From: an uncultured Lachnospiraceae bacterium
GTDB lineage: Bacteria > Bacillota > Clostridia > Lachnospirales > Lachnospiraceae
Assembly (NCBI GenBank): GCA_947630875.1
Contig: CANRJG010000022.1
Coordinates: forward strand, 1 to 36,182
Length of the DNA: 36,182 bases
Direction: 5' to 3'
Shown piece by piece: positions 1 through 7,841 of this stretch. A program made the position numbers and the translations under genes. Positions within the stretch are counted from its first letter, which is position 1; every line of letters begins with the position of its first letter. The notes under the pieces were generated by a model. It ran no database searches. It saw only the letters and a program-made list of their open reading frames with translations, and was not told where the DNA came from.

Positions 1-3000
1 CCCCATCACCGTCTGCAGACGGTCCAGCAGTGCTTCATCCGCCGTAACATTATATTTCAGCGGCAGCGTTTTCATCTGCCTTGTTTCCGATAAATAAATT
101 TTCACCGGGCTGGTACCATCATGGCTCAAAAGAATCTGATGGATCTGCTCCTGCTGCTTCCGGTAATCCTCGAAATTTTGAAACTGCAGCCACAGCTCTT
201 TTGAGGTTCTGGTCAGCGACCGCACGTTTTCCAGAATCAGCTTTCCGCCTTTTTCCTCATCCACCTGCACTTTGCCCTGAATCAGCAGCTTTTCATCCTC
301 CTGCAAAAGATCCCGGTACTTCTCGTACTGCCGCGGAAATACGATCACTTCCACGGTGCCAAACATGTCCTCCAGCGTCAGAAAAGCCATTCGTTTTTCC
401 TGCCGGGTGATTTTTACCTGCAGTCCTGTAATCATACCGCCAATCACCTGTTTTGAATCGTCGGCCACCGTCGTGCCCTGCAGTTCCTCATCCCAGAGAA
501 AATCCGAAGTTTTCGCGCTGGTCTTTTGGCTTAGGATATCCCGGTATTCATCCAGCGGATGTCCGCTGATATAAACCCCCAGCACTTCCTTTTCAAATTC
601 CAGGCGGCTCTGCCGGTCAAAATCCTCCACATCCGGCATTTTTGCCTGAAATACGGCCTTTTGTTCCTCATTGGCAATGTCAAAGAGGGAAATCTGCCCG
701 GAAAAGGATTTCTTTTTTTCGGCCTGTGCCTGATCGGCCAGCTGTTCATGGCTGATGACCATTTGCCGCCGGTTGGGCCAGAGGGTATCCAATGCTCCCG
801 CTTTGATCATATTTTCCAGCGCCCGTTTGTTGACGCCCGCATTGACCATACGTTCCACAAAATCCTGAAATGAAGTAAAGGGCCCGTTTTCCCTGCGGGT
901 CTGAGCAATGGTGTCGGTGACGGGTTTGCCGATGCCTTTGATGGCGTTCATACCATATCGAATATTGCGTCCGGACACGCTGAACCGCCCCTCGCCTTCA
1001 TTGACGTCCGGCGGCAGCACCGCAATGCCCATCTGCTTGCATTCATAGATATAGGCGGCCACCTTTGCCGGATGATCCATGACGGAAGTCATCAGCGCAG
1101 CCATAAATTCCACCGGATAATAATACTTCAGGTACGCGGTCTGGTAAGAAACCACCGCATAGGCCGCGGCATGGGACTTATTAAAGGCATATTTCGCAAA
1201 GTCTGTCATGTCGTCGAAAATCGCTTCCGCGGTTTCCCTGTCAATACCGTTGGCAATGCAGCCGGCAATATGCTCCTCCGGATTTCCCTCTACGAAATTT
1301 TTCCGCTCCCGGGCCATGACGTCCCCTTTTTTCTTGGACATGGCTCTGCGGACCAGATCGCTTCTGCCCAAGGAGTATCCCGCCAGATCCCGGACGATCT
1401 GCATAACCTGTTCCTGATAGACGATGCAGCCGTGGGTAGCTTTCAAAATCGGCTCCAGCTGCGGGCAGCGGTAGGTCACCCGTTCATAATGGTTTTTCCC
1501 CTCGATATATTTCGGAATAAAATCCATGGGGCCGGGCCGGTAAAGGGCAATGCCCGCAATGATATCTTCCAGATTGTGGGGAGACAGCTCCTTCATGAAA
1601 CTCTTCATGCCGGCGCTTTCCAGCTGGAACACCCCGTCTGTCTTTCCGGTGCCGATATAGTCCAGCACCGCCTTGTCGTTATAATCAATGGACATCATGT
1701 CAATGGCTGTCCCGGTATTTTTCTCCGCCATTTCCACCGCGTCCTGAATCACCGTCAGGGTGCGCAGCCCCAGGAAATCCATTTTCAGAAGGCCCAGTTC
1801 TTCCAGCGTATTCATGGTGTACTGGGTCGTCATTTCTCCATCGGATCCTCTGGACAGGGGCACATATTCATACACCGGCGCCCGGCAGATCACCACGCCT
1901 GCCGCATGAATGGAGGTATGCCGCGGAAGGCCTTCCAGCCGCATGCCCATATCGATCAGCGCCTTGATCTGCGGATCTTCCTCATAAGCCTGCCGCAGAT
2001 CCGGATTCAGTTTCAGGGCCTTGTCAATGGTAATGCCCAGCTCATTGGGCACCATCTTCGCAATGGCGTCCACTCTGGCGTAGGGCAGATCCATCACCCT
2101 GCCCACATCGCGGATCACGCCCTTCGCCTGCAGCGTACCGAAGGTGACGATCTGGGAAACCTTTTCCTTCCCGTATTTTTCAATGACATAATTGATCACT
2201 TCCTGCCGCCGTTCAAAACAGAAATCCACGTCGATATCCGGCATACTGATGCGTTCCGGATTCAGAAAGCGCTCAAACAGCAGCTGATATTTCAAAGGAT
2301 CGATGTCCGTAATGCCCAGGCAATAGGAAACGATACTGCCCGCCGCTGACCCTCTGCCGGGGCCCACCGCGATATGCTGCTCCTTGGCATAACGGATAAA
2401 ATCCCACACAATCAAAAAATAATCTACAAATCCCATCCCGGAAATGACCGAAAGCTCATATTCCAGCCTGTCCCGGTGCTCCTCTGCCCGGGCCTGATAG
2501 CGCTTTTTCAGTCCTTCGTCGCAGAGCCTGCGCAGATAGGCTTCCGAGGTATAGGGCGCGGGGGTATCGAAAACCGGCAGTTTTCGTTCATGGAACCGGA
2601 TTTCCACATTACAGCGCTCCGCGATTTTCACCGTGTTTTCCAGCGCGGACAGAGCATAGGGAAACAGTTCCTGCATTTCCTCCGGGCTTTTCAGATAATA
2701 CTGCCCGCCCTCATAGCGCATCCGGTCCTCATCCGACAGCTTTTTGCCGGTCTGAATGCACAGAAGCACGTCATGGGACGCCATGTCTTCCGCATAGGTA
2801 TAATGTACGTCGTTGGTAGCCACCAGCCCGATGCCGGTTTCCTGACTGATCCGCAGAATCGAAGGATTGATCCGCTGCTGTTCGGCCAGCCCGTGATCCT
2901 GCAGTTCCAGATAAAAATGATCCTCTCCGAACACGTCGCGGTACCAGCAGGCCGCTTTCTTTGCTTCCTCATAAAAACCCCGGGTCAGCAGCCGCGGAAT

Positions 3001-3435
3001 TTCTCCCGCCAGACAGGCGGACAGGGCAATCAGGCCTTCATGGTACTGCTGCAGCACCTCTTTGTCCACCTGCGGCCGATAATAATAGCCCTCCTGAAAA
3101 CCGATGGAAACCAGCCGGATCAAATTTTGATAGCCTGTATTGTTTTCCGCCAGCAGCACCAGATGATTATAACGGTCTTCACCGCCGGCCGTTTCCCGGT
3201 CAAAACGGGACCCGGTAGCCACATATACCTCACAGCCGATGATGGGCTTCACTCCGGCCGCCAGCGCTTCCTTGTAAAAATCAATCACGCCGTACATCAC
3301 GCCGTGATCGGTGATCGCCACGCTGTCCATCCCCAGTTCCTTCGTTCTGGCAATACATTCTTTAATTTTATTCGAACCGTCCAGAAGACTGTATTCGGTA
3401 TGCACATGCAAATGTACAAATCCAGGTGTAGACAT
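1..3435 (-). CDS. dnaE: DNA polymerase III subunit alpha (DnaE), C-terminus cut by window edge
   Basis: Replicative DNA polymerase alpha subunit, acting in the cytoplasm at the replication fork. The frame is open from an ATG at 3435 to base 1, giving 1145 codons; family members are usually about 1150-1170 residues, so only a short C-terminal tail is missing. The N-terminus is a PHP domain with the expected histidines (H8, H10, H12 in VHLHVHTEYS). The polymerase core carries the PDIDVDF motif with catalytic Asp400 and Asp402. A GGGAG ribosome site lies 8 nt before the ATG. A TTGTGT-17-TAAAAT promoter lies upstream. The gene is transcribed divergently from the small redox protein at 3607. Confidence 0.96.
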   Translation of the reverse strand, partial: MSTPGFVHLHVHTEYSLLDGSNKIKECIARTKELGMDSVAITDHGVMYGVIDFYKEALAAGVKPIIGCEVYVATGSRFDRETAGGEDRYNHLVLLAENNTGYQNLIRLVSIGFQEGYYYRPQVDKEVLQQYHEGLIALSACLAGEIPRLLTRGFYEEAKKAACWYRDVFGEDHFYLELQDHGLAEQQRINPSILRISQETGIGLVATNDVHYTYAEDMASHDVLLCIQTGKKLSDEDRMRYEGGQYYLKSPEEMQELFPYALSALENTVKIAERCNVEIRFHERKLPVFDTPAPYTSEAYLRRLCDEGLKKRYQARAEEHRDRLEYELSVISGMGFVDYFLIVWDFIRYAKEQHIAVGPGRGSAAGSIVSYCLGITDIDPLKYQLLFERFLNPERISMPDIDVDFCFERRQEVINYVIEKYGKEKVSQIVTFGTLQAKGVIRDVGRVMDLPYARVDAIAKMVPNELGITIDKALKLNPDLRQAYEEDPQIKALIDMGMRLEGLPRHTSIHAAGVVICRAPVYEYVPLSRGSDGEMTTQYTMNTLEELGLLKMDFLGLRTLTVIQDAVEMAEKNTGTAIDMMSIDYNDKAVLDYIGTGKTDGVFQLESAGMKSFMKELSPHNLEDIIAGIALYRPGPMDFIPKYIEGKNHYERVTYRCPQLEPILKATHGCIVYQEQVMQIVRDLAGYSLGRSDLVRRAMSKKKGDVMARERKNFVEGNPEEHIAGCIANGIDRETAEAIFDDMTDFAKYAFNKSHAAAYAVVSYQTAYLKYYYPVEFMAALMTSVMDHPAKVAAYIYECKQMGIAVLPPDVNEGEGRFSVSGRNIRYGMNAIKGIGKPVTDTIAQTRRENGPFTSFQDFVERMVNAGVNKRALENMIKAGALDTLWPNRRQMVISHEQLADQAQAEKKKSFSGQISLFDIANEEQKAVFQAKMPDVEDFDRQSRLEFEKEVLGVYISGHPLDEYRDILSQKTSAKTSDFLWDEELQGTTVADDSKQVIGGMITGLQVKITRQEKRMAFLTLEDMFGTVEVIVFPRQYEKYRDLLQEDEKLLIQGKVQVDEEKGGKLILENVRSLTRTSKELWLQFQNFEDYRKQQEQIHQILLSHDGTSPVKIYLSETRQMKTLPLKYNVTADEALLDRLQTVMG

Positions 3436-3485
3436 GGCGCACGCTCCCATCGTATCTGCCGTAAAACATTTGCTTCTTTCGTTTC

Positions 3486-3514
3486 ATTTTACCAGAGTTT
3501 CAAAGATTACACAA
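3486..3514 (-). promoter_or_regulatory. Sigma-A-type promoter of dnaE
   Basis: On the minus strand, -35 TTGTGT (3509-3514), a 17-nt spacer and -10 TAAAAT (3486-3491). The -10 is preceded by TGG, an extended -10. It lies about 50 nt before the dnaE start. Pattern match only. Confidence 0.6.
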
Positions 3515-3550
3515 GATTTTCCATGCGATTCCCGCAAGTCTTTCCAACCC

Positions 3551-3579
3551 TTGACATATGCATAAAAAACGAGAATAAT
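3551..3579 (+). promoter_or_regulatory. Sigma-A-type promoter of the FTR-like gene
   Basis: Perfect -35 TTGACA (3551-3556), a 17-nt spacer and -10 AATAAT (3574-3579), ending 27 nt before the ATG at 3607. A GGAGG site (3595-3599) lies between. It faces away from the dnaE promoter. Confidence 0.7.
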
Positions 3580-3606
3580 AAAAACAAAAAATCCGGAGGT
3601 GTACGG

Positions 3607-3804
3607 ATGAAAGTCATATTCAATCCTGATGAAGAAGTGGTGAAGACCGTAAAAGAAGGGCTGAAACGCACCGGCGGCTACTGCCCCTGCCGGCTGGAAC
3701 GCAGCGAAGAAAACAAATGCATCTGTCAGGAATTTCGCGCGCAGATCGCCGATCCGGAATTTGAAGGCTTTTGCCACTGCAGATTGTACTATAAGGAAAA
3801 ATAG
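3607..3804 (+). CDS. Ferredoxin-thioredoxin reductase catalytic-domain-like small protein
   Basis: A 65-residue soluble protein with three C-x-C pairs: C26-P-C28, C38-I-C40 and C56-H-C58. These are hallmarks of the catalytic beta chain of ferredoxin-thioredoxin reductase, which uses a 4Fe-4S cluster next to a redox-active disulfide to pass electrons from ferredoxin to disulfides. The start at 3607 is set by GGAGG 7 nt upstream; the open frame runs further upstream but without a ribosome site, through the dnaE promoter region. Plant-type enzymes have 16 and 8 residues between the pairs; here there are 9 and 15, so the cluster ligands may be arranged differently. It is a single-gene unit between its own promoter and a strong terminator. 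The fold assignment is fairly sure; the partner is unknown. Confidence 0.8.
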   Translation: MKVIFNPDEEVVKTVKEGLKRTGGYCPCRLERSEENKCICQEFRAQIADPEFEGFCHCRLYYKEK

Positions 3805-3805
3805 G

Positions 3806-3853
3806 AAAAAGACAGCGATAGAAAGCCGTTTGCTTTCTATGCTGTCTTTTTCT
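3806..3853. terminator. Bidirectional terminator between the FTR-like gene and the anti-sigma gene
   Basis: Long hairpin with arms 3806-3825 and 3833-3851 (AAAAAGACAGC... pairing with ...GCTGTCTTTTT, one mismatch), an A-run on the left and a T-run on the right. It can terminate both the small redox gene and the convergent sigma/anti-sigma operon. Confidence 0.85.
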
Positions 3854-3874
3854 TTGACAGAGGTCAGGAGGAGT

Positions 3875-5077
3875 TTAGCGGGCGGACCCGTTGTTTTTCT
3901 GTGCTATATGTTCCATCAGTGCATTTGTCAGTTTCTCACTGTCCACCTGGAAGCAGAGCCGGTTCCCCAGTACACTAAAATACAGGTATCCTTCCGGATA
4001 CAGCGAAAAGCTGACGTCATAAAATGCATAGTAATCACTGCTGAAGGAAATATTGACTGCAGGCGGCGATGGGAAAAAACCTGCATTGATCAGCGGCATA
4101 TCTGTTTCCAGCAGCAGATCCCAGAGAAACGCATCGTCTGCCGTTTCAATGCGCTTTGCCTCTCCCTGTGCGTTAAAAAATGCAATTTGCAGCAGATCGG
4201 TTTTTTCAGTCAGTTGAAAATCTTCCGCAAAATCACGAAAACTGTCAGGCTGATAGGCGGTGTTCACCATCAGATAATACTTGCCATCTTCCGTCCTGAT
4301 GGCCAGCGCCGCATCTTCGGGCATCTGATTGATACGATAGACCTGCACCCGGACATGGAAGTCATAGGCGGTCAGTGCGATTTCCCGAATACGCAGATGC
4401 ATGTCCTGCAGGTACGCACCACAGTCGTCCTTGGACAGTTTTGAACTTCTGGCCGCATACTGTGCACCCTGATACTCCAATGTAAACTGCCACATGGAAT
4501 TTTCCCTGAAATAAGCATCATCCATATAGCCGTTGCTGCCGTTTGGACTGCTGGCAGCATGTCCCCCTATTCCCGGAGACGATGTTACGCCTCCGCCCTG
4601 CTCAGCGTCCAGATGGGCGATAAAACAGGGCCACTCTGACCGCCGGTCTTTTTCCGGCGGAAGTTCTGTTTCCCGGGTTGGCGCCTCTGTTTCCGGCAGG
4701 ACAGGCGGCTGTGTATGGATTTCCGGAACATTACCGGATACCGGCGGCTGCGTCGGCAGGGGCGTGCCCTGCCCTGCCGGGCTTTCTGTAGGAACCGGCG
4801 CGGGCGTCGTTGGTTCTTTCGGCGGCTCTGTCACATATACGGTTCCTTGCGGAGGCTTTTGTCCCCCGTCGGCGGTCTGCCGCTTTGCCTGCCCTGAATA
4901 TATCATAACCGCAGCCCCTGCCAGAAGCAAAATGCCCACACAGGCTGCAGCGGCTGACGAAAAAATACGTATCTGTCTCCTTTTTCGAATCAGATAAGCG
5001 GTCTTTAGATCGGCATAATCCGCAAGATAGGTATCGTTTATTTTTCCCATGGCGTCCAAAAACAGTTCTGCACTCAC
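3875..5077 (-). CDS. Membrane-anchored anti-sigma-factor-like protein paired with an ECF sigma
   Basis: A 400-residue protein. Residues 1-35 form a short charged cytoplasmic segment of the kind found before the membrane helix in Clostridia proteins encoded after ECF sigma genes. One hydrophobic segment spans about 37-60. A Pro/Thr-rich linker follows (about 75-150), then an unrecognised extracytoplasmic domain (about 185-390). The start is a GTG that overlaps the stop of the sigma gene (GTGA, 5074-5077), so translation is coupled. Inferred role: it holds the sigma factor at the membrane and releases it on an envelope signal. No zinc-binding H-x3-C-x2-C anti-sigma motif is visible, so sigma binding is inferred from gene context and topology alone. 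Confidence 0.7.
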   Translation of the reverse strand: MSAELFLDAMGKINDTYLADYADLKTAYLIRKRRQIRIFSSAAAACVGILLLAGAAVMIYSGQAKRQTADGGQKPPQGTVYVTEPPKEPTTPAPVPTESPAGQGTPLPTQPPVSGNVPEIHTQPPVLPETEAPTRETELPPEKDRRSEWPCFIAHLDAEQGGGVTSSPGIGGHAASSPNGSNGYMDDAYFRENSMWQFTLEYQGAQYAARSSKLSKDDCGAYLQDMHLRIREIALTAYDFHVRVQVYRINQMPEDAALAIRTEDGKYYLMVNTAYQPDSFRDFAEDFQLTEKTDLLQIAFFNAQGEAKRIETADDAFLWDLLLETDMPLINAGFFPSPPAVNISFSSDYYAFYDVSFSLYPEGYLYFSVLGNRLCFQVDSEKLTNALMEHIAQKNNGSAR

Positions 5078-5637
5078 AGCGATACACCTTCTTTCTCCAG
5101 ATATGTCTTCAGTTCCTTTCTGATCCGATACAGACAGGATTTGATTTTGGATTCACTGAACCGGGTAACGTGCGCAATTTCCCTGATGGAATCCATATAA
5201 AAATACCGTCCCACAAATATGTTTTTTTCATCTGCGGGCAATGTATCTAAAAATGCTTCAATCAGTGCGGACAGATGATCCGCGTCAATTTTTTCCGCAA
5301 TCACATCCTTTTGCAGCAGCATTCCCTCCTTCAGCTCATCCAGCGCCAGCGTAAACCCGGAAGCACTTTGCCTGAAAGCCAGCTTGCTTCGCAGCCGGTC
5401 AATGGAAGTATACCTGGTAATTCTTCCCAGAAACAAATTCAGCCGTTTCGGCCGGCTGGGCGGAATCGTATTCCAGGCTTTCAGATAGGTATCATTGACA
5501 CACTCTTTGCTGTCTTCCGCATCCGTCAGGATATTTTTCGCAATGGAGAATAAAAATCTTCCGTACTTCGCATCGGATTCTTTGATGGCATCTTCATTTC
5601 TTTCAAAGTACAATGCAACGATTTTTTCGTCTTCCAT
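5074..5637 (-). CDS. ECF-family RNA polymerase sigma factor
   Basis: A 187-residue sigma-70 family factor of the extracytoplasmic-function type, with region 2 and region 4 only. Region 2 contains AEDSKECVNDTYLKAWNTIP (about residues 40-60) and the DNA-melting segment around LNLFLGRITRYTSIDRLR. Region 4 is the helix-turn-helix around DSIREIAHVTRFSESKIKSC (about 147-167). ATG at 5637 with GAGGAG 7 nt upstream. It overlaps the downstream membrane partner by 4 nt. Just upstream lies a TGCGACC-16-CGATAT element that resembles ECF promoters, so the pair probably regulates itself. Confidence 0.9.
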   Translation of the reverse strand: MEDEKIVALYFERNEDAIKESDAKYGRFLFSIAKNILTDAEDSKECVNDTYLKAWNTIPPSRPKRLNLFLGRITRYTSIDRLRSKLAFRQSASGFTLALDELKEGMLLQKDVIAEKIDADHLSALIEAFLDTLPADEKNIFVGRYFYMDSIREIAHVTRFSESKIKSCLYRIRKELKTYLEKEGVSL

Positions 5638-5668
5638 ACCGGTCTCCTCATTTGTGGTCTCATCTTAT

Positions 5669-5697
5669 ATATCGTAAAAAACATGCCGATGGTCGCA
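5669..5697 (-). promoter_or_regulatory. Candidate autoregulatory ECF-type promoter
   Basis: On the minus strand, -35-like TGCGACC (5691-5697), a 16-nt spacer and -10-like CGATAT (5669-5674), followed by the sigma gene ATG 31 nt downstream. ECF promoters typically have an AAC/ACC-type -35 and a CG-led -10 at about 16 nt spacing. An A/T-rich run lies upstream. A sigma-A TATATA reading of the same area cannot be excluded. Confidence 0.45.
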
Positions 5698-5723
5698 AAA
5701 ATGGAAAAAATTTATTTTTTATT

Positions 5724-5771
5724 ATACAAAAAAACAGAGGCAGAATCATCGAAATCATCCTGTCTCTGTTT
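5724..5771 (-). terminator. Rho-independent terminator after rubrerythrin
   Basis: Arms 5732-5743 and 5760-5771 (AAACAGAG-GCAG pairing with CTG-T-CTCTGTTT, one G-T wobble). On the minus strand the hairpin is followed by TTTTTTT, about 30 nt after the rubrerythrin stop. Confidence 0.75.
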
Positions 5772-5799
5772 CCTTTCAGATCTTTATAAAGGCTTTTCC

Positions 5800-6339
5800 T
5801 TAGCCGAAGTATCTCTTCAGCAGTCCTTCGAATGCCTTGCCGTGTCGGGCCTCATCCCGGGCCATTTCATGGACGGTATCGTGGATCGCGTCCAGATTGG
5901 CGGCTTTCGCACGTTTTGCCAGGTCAAACTTGCCGGCGGTTGCGCCGTTCTCGGCGTCGATACGCATTTCCAGATTCTTCTTGGTACTGTCGGTTACGAC
6001 TTCGCCCAGAAGCTCCGCAAACTTCGCTGCATGCTCTGCTTCTTCATAAGCTGCCTTTTCCCAGTACAGGCCGATTTCCGGATAGCCTTCTCTGTGGGCA
6101 ACTCTCGCCATAGCCAGATACATACCAACCTCGGTGCACTCACCATTGAAGTTTGCGCGCAGATCAGCCATGATATCCTCGGAAGCGCCCTGTGCTACGC
6201 CTACCACATGCTCTGCTGCCCATGTTCTGCCTTCTTCCTGGGCCGTAAATTTGGAAGCGGGTGCATGACATACCGGACACTCTGCAGGTGCCGCATCGCC
6301 TTCATGTACATACCCGCATACGCTGCATACAAATTTCAT
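5800..6339 (-). CDS. Reverse rubrerythrin (rubredoxin domain first)
   Basis: A 179-residue non-heme iron peroxidase that reduces hydrogen peroxide in the cytoplasm of anaerobes. The N-terminal rubredoxin-like domain has C5-x2-C8 and C21-x2-C24. The ferritin-like four-helix domain (about 45-179) carries the diiron motifs [14 protein letters not shown] and ARDEARHG. Rubredoxin at the N-terminus is the reverse of classical rubrerythrin, as in the clostridial NADH-peroxidase type. The ATG at 6339 was chosen because AAGGAGG lies 8 nt before it; a TTG two codons upstream is too close to that site. It is monocistronic, with its own promoter and terminator, and is probably an oxidative-stress gene. 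Confidence 0.93.
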   Translation of the reverse strand: MKFVCSVCGYVHEGDAAPAECPVCHAPASKFTAQEEGRTWAAEHVVGVAQGASEDIMADLRANFNGECTEVGMYLAMARVAHREGYPEIGLYWEKAAYEEAEHAAKFAELLGEVVTDSTKKNLEMRIDAENGATAGKFDLAKRAKAANLDAIHDTVHEMARDEARHGKAFEGLLKRYFG

Positions 6340-6418
6340 TTTCAAATCCTCCTTAAATCATATGATATATACTTGAAACGGACTTTGCCGCCTCGTTTCC
6401 TAAAAAACACTTTCCATC

Positions 6419-6447
6419 AGTTTACCATACGCCGCCGAAAAAGTCCA
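6419..6447 (-). promoter_or_regulatory. Candidate sigma-A promoter of rubrerythrin
   Basis: On the minus strand, TGGACT (6442-6447), a 17-nt spacer and TAAACT (6419-6424), with TGG just before the -10 (extended -10). It would give an untranslated leader of about 75 nt that contains a GAAACG...CGTTTC inverted repeat. No clear PerR box was found. Confidence 0.4.
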
Positions 6448-6460
6448 CCGGCTGCGCCGG
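6448..6460 (-). terminator. Weak hairpin after the methyltransferase gene
   Basis: A perfect 5-bp GC stem, CCGGC-GCA-GCCGG on the minus strand, followed after 5 nt by TTTTT. It is 22 nt after the methyltransferase stop and may end the eight-gene operon, but it is short and overlaps the candidate rubrerythrin -35. Confidence 0.3.
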
Positions 6461-6481
6461 GAAATCTCTCACAAATCTGTT

Positions 6482-7342
6482 TTACGCCCACCATCTTCCG
6501 CTGGCGCCGCAGGGAAGAATCAGCGGACTGTCCTCCACCGGCAGGCCGATTTCCTCTGATGCTACATTTCCGTGGAACCGCTTTCCGATGGTGGTCTGCA
6601 GCATATAGGTCAGCACCGCGGGCTGCAGGCCCGTGGTATAAGAATTGATCAGGAAAAACAAAGGCGTTTCGCTCATGACCTGCATACATAGTTCCATCAA
6701 TCCATAAATTTCATCTTCGATTTTCCAGACCTCGCCGCCGGGACCTCTGCCGTAGGATGGCGGATCCATGATAATGCCGTCATACTGATTGCCGCGGCGG
6801 ATTTCCCGTTTTACAAATTTCACGCAGTCGTCTACCAGCCAGCGGATCTTTGCCTCTCCCAGGCCGGATAACTGGGCGTTTTCCTTTGCCCAGCCCACAA
6901 TGCCTTTGGAAGCGTCCACATGGGTCACTGCCGCGCCGGCTGCTGCCGCCGCCAGTGTGGCGCCGCCCGTATAGGCAAACAGATTGAGCACTTTCACCGG
7001 TTTCCTGCAGTTTCTGATCAGCCCGGAAAACCAGTCCCAGTTCACCGCCTGTTCCGGAAACAGTCCCGTGTGTTTAAAGCCGAAAGGTTTCAGGCAGAAC
7101 CGTAAATTTCCATAGGAAATCATCCACTGTTCGGGCAGCTTTCTGATTTCCCAGCTGCCGCCGCCGGCACTGCTTCGGTGGTAACGGGCGTTATACTGTG
7201 TCCAGCCACTCTTTTCTTTCGGCGTCTTCCAGATCACCTGGGGATCCGGCCGGACCAGCACGTACTTTCCCCAGCGTTCCAGTTTTTCTCCTGACGACGC
7301 GTCCAGAACCTTATAATCCTTCCAATGCTGTGCTGTCCACAT
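6482..7342 (-). CDS. Class I SAM-dependent methyltransferase, RlmI/RlmK-like
   Basis: A 286-residue SAM-dependent methyltransferase of the type that makes 5-methylcytosine or methylates 23S rRNA. The SAM-binding glycine motif is VLNLFAYTGGATLAAA, with an acidic residue after the next strand (VDASKG). The catalytic-type motif DPPSYGRGP follows. It lacks an obvious N-terminal PUA domain, so it resembles the short form found in Clostridia. It starts 1 nt after the trmL stop and is the last gene of the overlapping operon. The exact rRNA target cannot be told from the sequence. Confidence 0.85.
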   Translation of the reverse strand: MWTAQHWKDYKVLDASSGEKLERWGKYVLVRPDPQVIWKTPKEKSGWTQYNARYHRSSAGGGSWEIRKLPEQWMISYGNLRFCLKPFGFKHTGLFPEQAVNWDWFSGLIRNCRKPVKVLNLFAYTGGATLAAAAAGAAVTHVDASKGIVGWAKENAQLSGLGEAKIRWLVDDCVKFVKREIRRGNQYDGIIMDPPSYGRGPGGEVWKIEDEIYGLMELCMQVMSETPLFFLINSYTTGLQPAVLTYMLQTTIGKRFHGNVASEEIGLPVEDSPLILPCGASGRWWA

Positions 7343-7343
7343 A

Positions 7344-7841
7344 TTACTCTCCGTCCCAATGCAGCCGGTGCAGACTGCCTTTCGTATTCATGCCTGAAAA
7401 ATGGTTCTGCCGCAGCGCCTCATACAGCACGATGGCAACGGAATTTGCCAGATTCAGCGACCGGATGTCGCCGCACATGGGGATCCGTATGCAGTTTTCG
7501 GCATTTTCCACCAGCAGTTCCTCCGGGATCCCGGCGCTTTCTTTGCCAAACATAATGTAAGCGTCCGGATCATAGGACACTTCCGTATAGGCTTTTTGCG
7601 CCTTTGTGGTAGCCATATACAGCCGGATACCCGGATGTTTGTCCTGAAATTCCGCAAAATCCGCGTAGCGCGTCACATCCAGCTGCTGCCAGTAATCCAT
7701 GCCCGCCCGCCGGATTTCCTTTTCGCTCAAATGAAAGCCCAGCGGTTCGATCAGATGCAGCCGCGCGCCTGCCGCCACGCAGGTTCTCCCGATATTTCCG
7801 GTATTCAGCGCGATTTCCGGTTCCAGTAAAACGATATTCAT
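7344..7841 (-). CDS. trmL: tRNA (cytidine(34)-2'-O)-methyltransferase TrmL
   Basis: A 165-residue SPOUT-class (trefoil-knot) enzyme that 2'-O-methylates the wobble base of tRNA-Leu isoacceptors. Diagnostic are the N-terminal MNIVLLEPEIALNTGNIGRT, the central FGKESAGIPEELL and the C-terminal RIPMCGDIRSLNLANSVAIV. The length is typical of a minimal SPOUT enzyme without an extra RNA-binding domain. Its ATG overlaps the stop of the upstream aminotransferase gene by 4 nt (ATGA, 7838-7841). Confidence 0.93.
   Translation of the reverse strand: MNIVLLEPEIALNTGNIGRTCVAAGARLHLIEPLGFHLSEKEIRRAGMDYWQQLDVTRYADFAEFQDKHPGIRLYMATTKAQKAYTEVSYDPDAYIMFGKESAGIPEELLVENAENCIRIPMCGDIRSLNLANSVAIVLYEALRQNHFSGMNTKGSLHRLHWDGE

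Noticed and set aside
1072-3606. Long plus-strand open frames (over 400 codons) opposite dnaE
   Set aside because: They are antisense shadows of dnaE with no ribosome sites; their translations are rich in H, R and Q without any domain. The 3' part of one becomes the real FTR-like gene only from 3607.
6340-6420. PerR-type operator upstream of rubrerythrin
   Set aside because: The AT-rich TATATATCATATGATT region does not match the PerR inverted repeat.
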